Below, in pieces: positions 57,501 to 64,000 of a stretch of 64,000 nucleotides of DNA (the first letter of the stretch is position 1; each line of letters opens with the position of its first letter). Origin of the DNA: Foliimonas ilicis (lineage in GTDB: Bacteria > Pseudomonadota > Alphaproteobacteria > Rhizobiales > Rhizobiaceae); NCBI RefSeq assembly GCF_039939195.1, contig NZ_JBDUUH010000004.1:310001-374000 (forward strand), read 5' to 3'. Below the pieces are notes generated by a model, which saw only the letters and a list, made by a program, of their open reading frames with translations, made no database searches and had not been told where the DNA came from. The position numbers were made by a program, and so were the translations under genes.

Positions 57501-58714
57501 TCCGAATGGAACTTCACTTCGATATTTTCGACCTTGGTGTCGTTCGTCGCGACCGAAGGCAGCGTCAGCGAGACATCGAGTGCCGGTTCGTTTCCTGCGC
57601 CGAAAGCTCTGAGCGAGCCGGAGCCGATTTCGATGTCGAGCGGGCTTTCATCACTGCCGAGCGAAAGCGGCACCGAATTGCCCTTGGCATTGAACTCAAG
57701 CTTGAAATCGCTGGCACCTTCCGGGTTGACCGTGCCGGATGCCGTTCCTTCCAGCCCGTCGCTCGAAATATTCGCGCGTTCGATGGAAACGCCGCCCGAA
57801 GGCGTCAGCGTCGCAGCAGCGTCAAAGGCGGTCTGCCCGGCAAGCAGAGGCTGGAACTGCGCAGGCACGAAGCGCATGAAATCGCCCTTGCCCTGCGCTT
57901 CGATCGCCCTGCCCGCTTCAGTCAGCCTGTGACGGCCCGAAAGGCTAGTGATGACATTTCCATCGACCGAAAAACTGCCCTCGCCAGCCCAATCGGCCAG
58001 CGGGCCGGAGCCTTTCAAGGCAACATCGACGGAAGGCTGTCCCGGAAGTTTAAGCAGATTCGCCAGAATGCCACCCGCAGGCTCGGAGCCGGTTACATCT
58101 ACGTCCAGCTTGTTGTCGTCCGGCGCAAAAGTCACCTTGGCCTGAACACTGCCTTCGGTGCCGTCCTTGCGCGCAATATTGAGGTCGGTCTGGATGCGCA
58201 TCGGCGAGGCATCGACCATGGCCGAACCCTTCGCGCCGAGTTCCGCAACGCCGCCTGCAATGTCGGGGCCGAGCGCGATTTCCGGCAGATCGATGTCGCG
58301 AAGCGCCAGCGACACAGGCAGTGAAAACGAGCCGCTCGTCTCGGTTTCCGCCGGTTTGCTCTCCGGCGTGCGGGCCATTTCGATGCGCTGCGCGAAAATA
58401 CGGTCCGCACTGAACGTCTTCGAGAGAAGTGCAAGCGGCGACCAGTCGATCTCCGCGCCGCGTACGACAAGCCACGGCCCTTTCGCATCTTCGATGACGA
58501 GTTGATCGAGCCTCAGATTGCCCGACCAGATACCGTCGATGCCGCTGAGTGCAATCTTTTGATCCGGTGTCGAGGCAAGATCGGAGATGATCCCGGCCAG
58601 GTTTTCGCGGCCTTTTCCGGTCAAGGTCAGCACGGCAACCGCGCCAATGGCAAAAGCCACCACGACGAGAAGCGCGTAACCCAGAATCCGGAAGAGTTTT
58701 TTTAGCAAAACCAT
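54521..58714 (-). CDS. tamB: Translocation and assembly module protein TamB (AsmA/DUF490 family)
   Basis: The protein has 1397 residues. An N-terminal signal anchor (about 7-32, LGYALLVVVAFAIGAVAVLTL) is followed by over 1200 residues of repeating amphipathic beta strands (A/V/G-x-D-x patterns), which form a bridge-like groove across the periplasm. The conserved C-terminal DUF490 domain (about 1030-1397) has LGGNLRLTGPVSSPEAVGQFTLRRGRLSILGKRLDFTEGTLGF and PEDEVLARLIFGRSMSNLSPLQIAQLA. TamB-like proteins move lipids and assist outer-membrane protein assembly with TamA; the Brucella homologue has been linked to envelope integrity. It is downstream of and co-directional with tamA (21 nt gap). Confidence 0.95.
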   Translation of the reverse strand: MVLLKKLFRILGYALLVVVAFAIGAVAVLTLTGKGRENLAGIISDLASTPDQKIALSGIDGIWSGNLRLDQLVIEDAKGPWLVVRGAEIDWSPLALLSKTFSADRIFAQRIEMARTPESKPAETETSGSFSLPVSLALRDIDLPEIALGPDIAGGVAELGAKGSAMVDASPMRIQTDLNIARKDGTEGSVQAKVTFAPDDNKLDVDVTGSEPAGGILANLLKLPGQPSVDVALKGSGPLADWAGEGSFSVDGNVITSLSGRHRLTEAGRAIEAQGKGDFMRFVPAQFQPLLAGQTAFDAAATLTPSGGVSIERANISSDGLEGTASGTVNPEGASDFKLEFNAKGNSVPLSLGSDESPLDIEIGSGSLRAFGAGNEPALDVSLTLPSVATNDTKVENIEVKFHSDAFNIENRTGPISGSATATRIGFDNPTIAPLIAGRIATEFSGSLSASSSDSPISDTVVIDSGSLRSDALQGAFDGRVSLADGSITLNVKADAASAALPAAARGVLGERTVISTSLNRDAQGNIAADSLELSSGQLSASGQAKLADGALDAEIQGALADVGLLAPDATGAIAFQASAKGALAAPDVALTVTSDTIEAAQREIRNLKLTASGKADLANPAADVALSGTVGGETLDGRAILKTTDGRREINGLTLSLGQNRIAGDLVLDDSFVPLGEVNFELPDIGPLAALALETAEGDVRGKINFTRNGETPEVKVTANTAKITRGELSVQNVAIDALVSNFMASPAISGTIKAATVNSGGTIVKNVDVALRQDGSWTGFNGGATVNDIPAKAAGRVQLADSTTTIELASAEATVKGIRAALARASTIRIKDGRTALEGLALNLGGGTATVSGTAGETLNLDVALSNLPVALANAFAPGLDAGGNLSGTVKVTGQASAPSVAYDANWSGAATSQTRAAGIGALGIVSKGTFASNRLSFNATASDASGLNITGGGAVQIAGTPQLDLRFTGRVPFGFLGRQLAAQGMALTGNADVNVTVSGPATAPVIGGTIQSSGARFVSAANGIAVNDLALDVAINNGVATIRRLTGTISSGGTITAGGTVGIDAAQGFPADITIRVVEGRYTDGRVVTVNFGADLKISGPLVSAPAISGAINLGKTIVTVPDRLPASLQALDVQHKNAPAAVRAQDRALNPAEATGSNGGGLSLDIAINAPQQIFVQGRGLDAELGGNLRLTGPVSSPEAVGQFTLRRGRLSILGKRLDFTEGTLGFSGSLVPYLDMTAESSATDATVTVLVTGPANNPKFSFQSIPVLPEDEVLARLIFGRSMSNLSPLQIAQLADAAAQLTGVGGSSSLLTTLRNQLGVDDLDVKTDETGAASVAAGKYLNDRTYITLEKGEKPGSGKATIDLNVGRGVKLRGQAADDGEAKGGIFYEREY

Positions 58715-58735
58715 AAGCGTTCGATCTGGCCCGTG

Positions 58736-60682
58736 TCAGAAAGACTGGCCAATGCCAGCGTAAAAGCCGAAGCTTGGATCGTCCGGCCCCGGATTGAGCG
58801 GAACGGCTGCGTCAACGCGCAACGGTCCGAACGGTGTGAGATAGCGCAGTCCGACGCCTGCGCCAGCTTTTACATCGGAAAAGTCGGGCGTCTGCTTGGT
58901 GGACACGGTGCCGACATCGACGAAAGGCACGATACCGATCGTCTCGGTTATGCCGATGCGCAGTTCGGCGGAAGCTTCAGCATAGGAGAGACCGCCTGTC
59001 GGTTCTCCGTCTGGCCCTTTGGGTCCGATGCCTTGATAGGCATAGCCGCGAACCGAGCCGCCGCCGCCCGAATAGAACCGCCGGTCTGCCGGAACTGCAT
59101 CCAGACCCGCACCGAATATCGACCCGACGGCAACACGCCCTGCCGCCACGAAACGCGCATTCGTGTCGAAGGACTGGTAGGCAGACGCTTCGCCGCGAAG
59201 TTTCACGAAGGCAGCGCCCGTCAGAATATCGTAGGTCGGCTCGCCATAAGCCAGAACGCGGAAACCCTTGGTCGGGTTAAGACGGTTGTCGCGATTGTCG
59301 TAAATATACTGGAGAGGCGTGCTGACGAGCAGGAATTTCTTCGGCCCCGTACCGGCAAGACGCGTAAAAACATCCTCGATGCGCGAATAATCCACCGCAA
59401 GTTCGGCAGAAACCGTCTGCGTCTTGGTCAGTTCATAGGAAACGCCGGTGCTGGCCTTCACCGAAAAACGGTCATAGGCGTCGGGATGCTCGTAAACGGT
59501 CCTGAGCCCGGCAAAGAATTTGGATGCAGGCCCGATAACGCCCGGCTTCTCGAACAGAATACCGGCATTATAGTTGAGCTTGTCGATGGCTTCCGCCGCG
59601 CCAATCCTGCTGATGGCACCTTCGATACGCAGTTTTTCTGCGCGCCCGAAGAGATTGCGGTGGCCCCAATAGCCTTCGATGCCGAAGCCTTCGGTGTTGG
59701 AAAAGGTCGCACCGGCACCGAAATAGCGCAGTTTGCGCTCCGTTACTGTCACAGCGATGGGGATCTGCCCGTTCGCATCGAGGCTTTCGGCTTCGCGAAG
59801 CGAAACGCTGTTGAACACGCCGAGCCCCGTCAGCCTTTCGCGGGCATCCTCGACTTCTTCCGGCGAATAGGTGCGGCCACGCTCGAGGCCCGTCATATAT
59901 TCTGTGAAATCGCGATCGACCGTTTCGGTGCCCTGAACCGTGGTCGGTCCATATCCGGCAATCGGCCCGGCAGCGACATTCAGCGTCACGTCGAGCGTGC
60001 TGGTGTTGTGGTCTGCAACGACTTCACGACCGGCAATCTTCGCCAGCGGACGGCCCTCGTCCTTCAGCGCGCGCACGATCAGCCCTTCGGCCTTCAGGAT
60101 TTCGAGCGAACCGGCATTGCCGCCGGAAACCAGGCCGTAATCGACCGCTGACAGATTGGCAGCATCGCCTGCCAGCCTTATGTCGCCGAGCGTGAAGACA
60201 GGCCCCGGCTCGACCGTCACCGTGACCGGTATGGGCTGCGCCTGCGTGAATTCGGCATCGGGCGGCAGATCATCGATGGATTGCCCGGCAATCGAAACCG
60301 TGACGACGCCTTCATAGCGCGCCTGCTCGTAAAGTGCCGCGACCAGCAATTCGCGCTCGCTGCGCGCCTTAGCCATGAGGCCGAGAGAGCCCGAAACGGG
60401 ACGCTCTTCGTCCGCCTTCAGGCCGGAAGCGTTTTCAATCGTCTCTTTTATTTCGTCGTCGCCAACGACATTGATCGTCACGGAATAGCGGAGCGGATCG
60501 ACGATATCGGCGTCTTCGTCCTCAGCGGACTCGAAAATCTTGAAACCGAATATCTCTAATGCAGACGCCTTCGGCGCCCCCACGAGCATGACCGCCGAGC
60601 AAAGCAGGGCAGACATCGCGACGCGTAGGAAAGCATCGTCAGTCGTTTTGCCCCCAAAACCCTGCGACTTTTTCAACTGCAT
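58736..60682 (-). CDS. tamA: Outer membrane assembly protein TamA (Omp85 family)
   Basis: The protein has 648 residues: a signal peptide (cleavage after ASA, about residue 41), POTRA-like domains (about 60-290; PVTVTVEPGPVFTLGDIRLAGD, ERLTGLGVFNSVSLREAE) and a C-terminal 16-strand beta-barrel (about 300-648). The barrel has the L6 motif SVRGYAYQGIGP and the terminal Phe of the beta-signal (FYAGIGQSF). It inserts autotransporter-like and other outer-membrane proteins together with TamB, whose gene follows. The N-terminus as annotated is long (about 40 residues to cleavage); an internal ATG at residue 23 (MSALLCSAVMLVG) is a possible alternative start. Confidence 0.94.
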   Translation of the reverse strand: MQLKKSQGFGGKTTDDAFLRVAMSALLCSAVMLVGAPKASALEIFGFKIFESAEDEDADIVDPLRYSVTINVVGDDEIKETIENASGLKADEERPVSGSLGLMAKARSERELLVAALYEQARYEGVVTVSIAGQSIDDLPPDAEFTQAQPIPVTVTVEPGPVFTLGDIRLAGDAANLSAVDYGLVSGGNAGSLEILKAEGLIVRALKDEGRPLAKIAGREVVADHNTSTLDVTLNVAAGPIAGYGPTTVQGTETVDRDFTEYMTGLERGRTYSPEEVEDARERLTGLGVFNSVSLREAESLDANGQIPIAVTVTERKLRYFGAGATFSNTEGFGIEGYWGHRNLFGRAEKLRIEGAISRIGAAEAIDKLNYNAGILFEKPGVIGPASKFFAGLRTVYEHPDAYDRFSVKASTGVSYELTKTQTVSAELAVDYSRIEDVFTRLAGTGPKKFLLVSTPLQYIYDNRDNRLNPTKGFRVLAYGEPTYDILTGAAFVKLRGEASAYQSFDTNARFVAAGRVAVGSIFGAGLDAVPADRRFYSGGGGSVRGYAYQGIGPKGPDGEPTGGLSYAEASAELRIGITETIGIVPFVDVGTVSTKQTPDFSDVKAGAGVGLRYLTPFGPLRVDAAVPLNPGPDDPSFGFYAGIGQSF

Positions 60683-60894
60683 TATTTCAAGCTAACGCCA
60701 AAAGCTAAAATTGGAATGAAGTTTTCAACCGCTTCTAAACGGTTAGACAGTGATTTTTCATGAAGTGGTGAACAAAGAGTGAGCGCCATTTCCGTACTCA
60801 TCAACAATCCCGGATGGATTCGAGTACCATGTCGCGCCGGGCGAGGCCAACATTTGTGGCCCCCAGCGGTCTTACAACCAACGACTGTGGCATG

Positions 60895-60923
60895 TTGACA
60901 ACGCTCCGCTCTTTCGGATCATA
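60895..60923 (+). promoter_or_regulatory. Candidate promoter of the alpha-2-macroglobulin gene
   Basis: A perfect -35 TTGACA is followed after 17 nt by a poor -10 (ATCATA), 38 nt before the ATG. The 60683-60961 spacer between divergent tamA and this gene holds no other feature I can support. Confidence 0.35.
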
Positions 60924-60961
60924 CCCTCCGGGCAAGGTGGATGCCTGTGGAGGAATCTAAA

Positions 60962-63900
60962 ATGCGCGCGCTTCGTGTTTTCTGCCTGCTGACCTTCAGC
61001 CTGTTGTCTCTTGCCGGCCAGGCTTTCGGTGCCGAGACGAAAAGTATCGTCACGAAGAATGACAGCGATTATTTCGGATTCGACCTGCGATCCGAGCAGA
61101 ACGTCTCCATCGACCAGTGCAAATCCATCTGCCTGGGCGATTCCGGTTGCCGCGCCTTTACCTACAACCCAAAGGCCAAATGGTGTTTTCTGAAATCGGA
61201 TTTCAGCACGCTGAAGCCGTTTTCCGGCGCGATCGCTGGCAAAGTCGTGACCAATAGCGGCGATCCCGACATCGGCGCACCGGATGAACTGTCCTTCGTA
61301 CCGGCCTTCATCAATGTGGAAACGCGCGAATTCCGCCGGTTCTTGACCGGGCAGGCCGTACCGGAAGGCAGCGACGGCCTTGCAGCGCTTATCGAGGCTG
61401 GCGATTTCGCCAATCTTTCCAACGATCCGCGCGACGCGGAGCAGAAATTCCGCGCCGCAATCGCGATTTCGCCGGACGACGCGCGGCTGTGGAATTCCCT
61501 CAGCGAAGCGATCCTCAAAATCTCGCCGAGCGATAATGAGCGCGCAAGGATGCGACAGAACGCGACCTCCGCGGCGCTGAACGGCTATCTGATTTCGCGA
61601 ACGGCAGCGACCCGCGCCGAAGCGCTCGCATTCCTCGGCGACAGCCTCGACGGACGCGACATTTCCCGCCCCGCCATTCAGGCCTATCAGGCAAGCCTCG
61701 CTCTGGTGAGTTCGGCGGAAGTCCAATCCCGCTACGAGGATTTGAAGGCACGCAAAGGTTTCCGCATCGTCGACCATTCCATCGATGCCGACAGCGCGTC
61801 ACCGCGCGTCTGCGCCCAGTTTTCCGAGGATCTGGTCAAGACCGGCGTGGATTACGCACCCTTCGTGACTGTCGACGGTGCTGCCCCGAAAGCCGTAGAG
61901 GCCAAGGACAAGCAAATCTGCGTCGAAGGTCTGGAGCACGGCGAGCGTTACCGTGTCGCGTTCCGTCCCGGCATTCCAGCCGCAATCGGCGAAGTACTCG
62001 AAGCGCCGGTCACGCTCAATGTCTATGTGCAGGATCGCGGTGCATCGGCCCGCTTCACCGGTGACAGCTTCGTGCTGCCTTCGGGCGCGCGCCGCGGCAT
62101 ACCCCTCGTCACGATCAACATGGAAGCCGCCGATATCAAGGTTTACCGCATCGGCGACCGCTCGCTGGCGCAGCTTTTGTCAGGCTACCAGTTCCTGCGG
62201 CAATTGGACGGTTACGACGTAACCAACGTTTCGGACCAGATGGGCGCACCGGTCTGGGAAGGCCAGATCGAAATTGCCAACGATCTCAACAAGGAAGTCA
62301 CCACCAGCTTCCCGATCGATGAAGCACTGCCGGAGCGCAAGCCCGGCGTCTATGTCATGACCGCACAGCCGGCCAACGACACCAGCGACGAATGGAATTC
62401 GCGCGCGACGCAATGGTTCGTCGTCTCCGACATCGGCCTCTCGACCTATACGGGCGAAGACGGCCTGAACGTGTTTGCCAGATCGCTTGGCTCGGCCAAG
62501 TCGATGGACGGCGTGGAACTGACGCTGCTTGCCAAGAACAATGAAATTCTGGGCAAGGCGACGACGGATTCCGAAGGTCGCGCAACATTCAATCCGGGCC
62601 TGACACGCGGCGAAAACAGCATGGTGCCTGCCGTGCTGATGGCGAGCAAAGGCGATGAGGATTTCGTGTTCCTCGACATGACCCGCGCCGGTTTCGACCT
62701 TTCGGACCGTGGCGTGACGGGTCGTGCCGCACCCGGCGCACTGGATCTCTATGCATGGACGGAACGCGGCATCTACCGCGTCGGCGAAACGGTTCATGTC
62801 GCGGCTCTGGCAAGAGACGACAAGGCCAGCGGCGTCGAAAACCTGCCGCTGACTTTCATTTTCACACGGCCCGATGGCGTCGAGGATCGGCGCATCGTCG
62901 CCGAAGGCGTATCGGCTGGCGGTTATGCGGTCGAGCTGCCGCTTTCCGCCAACGCCATGCGCGGCACGTGGACGGCCCGCATCCACACCGACCCGAAGGA
63001 AGCGGCAATCGTCAGCCAGAACTTTCTTGTCGAAGACTTCGTGCCCGATCGGATCGAGTTCGACCTGACCAGCGACCGTGAGGAAATCGCCGCGGGTGAG
63101 AGCGCGGAAGTTACCGTCGATGGCCGCTTCCTTTATGGCGCGCCCGCTGCCGGTCTGGCGCTCGAAGGCGAAGTGACGCTCTCGACCCGCCGCGAATGGG
63201 ATCGCTTCAAAGGCTATTTCTTCGGCCTTGCCGATGAGGATCAGGGCGAAGCAACACGCATTCCGCTGACCAATCTTCCGTTGATCGGCGATGACGGCAA
63301 GGCGCGCTTCCCGGTCGAAATCGATCAACTGCCATCGACCACGCGCCTTTTGAATGCGGGCGTCACCGTGCGCATGAAGGAAACGGGCGGCAGGGCCGTC
63401 GAACGCAAACTCGATATTGCCATCCGCCCCGAAGGCGAGATGATCGGTATTCGCCCCGATTTCACCGGCGATTCCGTCCCACAGGGCGGCACCGCGAAAT
63501 TCAGCGTCATCGCCACCGACAATACAGGTACGCGGCACGCGTCGAATGGCCTGCAATGGTCGCTGGTAAAGGTCGAGCGCAATTACCAATGGTATCGCAG
63601 CGGCAATTCCTGGAATTATGAGCCGGTAACTTACACGAAGGCCGTTTCCAACGGGGCGATAGACGCTTCCGCCGACAGCGAGGCAACGATTTCCATGCCG
63701 GTGGATTGGGGCCGCTACCGGCTCGAAATCACCAGTGCCGACCCGACAGGTCCCGCCACCAGCGTCGAGTTCGACGCCGGATGGTATGTCGCGGCAAGTT
63801 CTACGGAAACGCCGGACGGTCTCGAAATCGCGCTCGACAAGGACAAATATGCGGTCGGCGAGGTCGCGAAACTGAAAATCTCGCCGCGTTTCGCGGGCGA

Positions 63901-64000
63901 GTTGATGGTGACTGTCGGCTCGGAGCGCCTGCTCAAGACGATCAATGTCAGCGTTCCCGAAGGCGGCTCGACCGTCGATGTGCCGGTTGATGCCGAGATG
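60962..64000 (+). CDS. Alpha-2-macroglobulin family protein with N-terminal PAN domain (partial)
   Basis: The frame is open from ATG 60962 (GGAGGAA upstream) to the window edge, 1013 codons, so the 3' end is missing. The signal peptide is 1-23 (cleavage after AFG), without a lipobox, unlike E. coli YfhM. A PAN/Apple domain (about 28-97) has the four cysteines 53, 57, 63 and 75 in CKSICLGDSGCRAFTYNPKAKWC. A ~170-residue helical (TPR-like) part follows, then bacterial A2M modules: the MG1-type domain, ALDLYAWTERGIYRVGETVHVAALARD and FVPDRIEFDL. The family traps proteases in the periplasm, usually beside PbpC. Whether the thioester CxEQ is present cannot be seen. Confidence 0.92.
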   Translation, partial: MRALRVFCLLTFSLLSLAGQAFGAETKSIVTKNDSDYFGFDLRSEQNVSIDQCKSICLGDSGCRAFTYNPKAKWCFLKSDFSTLKPFSGAIAGKVVTNSGDPDIGAPDELSFVPAFINVETREFRRFLTGQAVPEGSDGLAALIEAGDFANLSNDPRDAEQKFRAAIAISPDDARLWNSLSEAILKISPSDNERARMRQNATSAALNGYLISRTAATRAEALAFLGDSLDGRDISRPAIQAYQASLALVSSAEVQSRYEDLKARKGFRIVDHSIDADSASPRVCAQFSEDLVKTGVDYAPFVTVDGAAPKAVEAKDKQICVEGLEHGERYRVAFRPGIPAAIGEVLEAPVTLNVYVQDRGASARFTGDSFVLPSGARRGIPLVTINMEAADIKVYRIGDRSLAQLLSGYQFLRQLDGYDVTNVSDQMGAPVWEGQIEIANDLNKEVTTSFPIDEALPERKPGVYVMTAQPANDTSDEWNSRATQWFVVSDIGLSTYTGEDGLNVFARSLGSAKSMDGVELTLLAKNNEILGKATTDSEGRATFNPGLTRGENSMVPAVLMASKGDEDFVFLDMTRAGFDLSDRGVTGRAAPGALDLYAWTERGIYRVGETVHVAALARDDKASGVENLPLTFIFTRPDGVEDRRIVAEGVSAGGYAVELPLSANAMRGTWTARIHTDPKEAAIVSQNFLVEDFVPDRIEFDLTSDREEIAAGESAEVTVDGRFLYGAPAAGLALEGEVTLSTRREWDRFKGYFFGLADEDQGEATRIPLTNLPLIGDDGKARFPVEIDQLPSTTRLLNAGVTVRMKETGGRAVERKLDIAIRPEGEMIGIRPDFTGDSVPQGGTAKFSVIATDNTGTRHASNGLQWSLVKVERNYQWYRSGNSWNYEPVTYTKAVSNGAIDASADSEATISMPVDWGRYRLEITSADPTGPATSVEFDAGWYVAASSTETPDGLEIALDKDKYAVGEVAKLKISPRFAGELMVTVGSERLLKTINVSVPEGGSTVDVPVDAEM

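Noticed and set aside
60872..61777. A 301-codon minus-strand frame at the start of the alpha-2-macroglobulin gene
   Set aside because: The plus-strand frame has a signal peptide, ribosome site and recognisable PAN domain; the minus frame has none of these.

Overview
The window comes from a GC-rich alphaproteobacterium of the order Hyphomicrobiales (Rhizobiales), most likely a member of the Brucella/Ochrobactrum group. The evidence is the mraZ-rsmH-ftsL-ftsI order, an alphaproteobacterial type A RNase P RNA, a speF-type leader before an ornithine decarboxylase, the btaAB betaine-lipid genes behind a rhizobial-type Pho box, RutR-controlled reductive pyrimidine catabolism, and intergenic palindromes of about 105 bp that resemble Brucella Bru-RS elements. 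No phage, plasmid, transposase or CRISPR is visible. This is chromosomal DNA peppered with small palindromic repeats.

Layout. 1-2210: start of the division/cell-wall cluster (minus strand) with a promoter covered by four TGGG boxes on a 10-bp period. 2747-3139: rnpB. 3.3-6.3 kb: a lytic transglycosylase, an AmpD-like amidase, a TerB-DnaJ protein and a small lipoprotein. 6.4-8.4 kb: btaAB. 8.4-13.5 kb: a serine hydrolase, a GH25 lysozyme, an MltB-like transglycosylase and ornithine decarboxylase. Two of these are separated by a heptamer minisatellite. 14-18.4 kb: a 28-residue membrane peptide, metF with an ArsR-methyltransferase regulator, trmO, a DUF2293 protein, a MOSC protein and an orphan immunity-like protein. 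18.4-27.7 kb: a KAS III enzyme, trans-aconitate methyltransferase, EttA, a lipase-like hydrolase, a CoA-transferase/ThDP-enzyme pair and a gamma-synthase-family PLP enzyme.

27.8-42.1 kb holds a pyrimidine degradation regulon. preT-preA reduce uracil/thymine, dihydropyrimidinase opens the ring, the carbamoylase frees beta-alanine, and BauA-like aminotransferase with BauB-like cupin handle beta-alanine. An NMT1-type ABC transporter probably imports the base. rutR is divergent from the main operon, with a RutR-like operator between them and a second before preT. A DoxX protein and an Rrf2/AhpD pair, with a thioesterase, lie inside the region.

42.1-42.6 kb is a gene-free, hairpin-rich stretch that may be an undescribed structured RNA or repeat. 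43-54 kb appears to be one quaternary-amine module: a peptide/opine-type ABC importer whose two ATPases are fused and carry an extra C-terminal helix-hairpin-helix domain, an MttB-family methyltransferase without pyrrolysine, and a dimethylglycine/sarcosine dehydrogenase-like enzyme. 54.5-60.7 kb is tamB-tamA. A divergent alpha-2-macroglobulin with an N-terminal PAN domain starts at 60,962 and runs off the window.

All assignments come from reading the sequence and translations. No database search was run.
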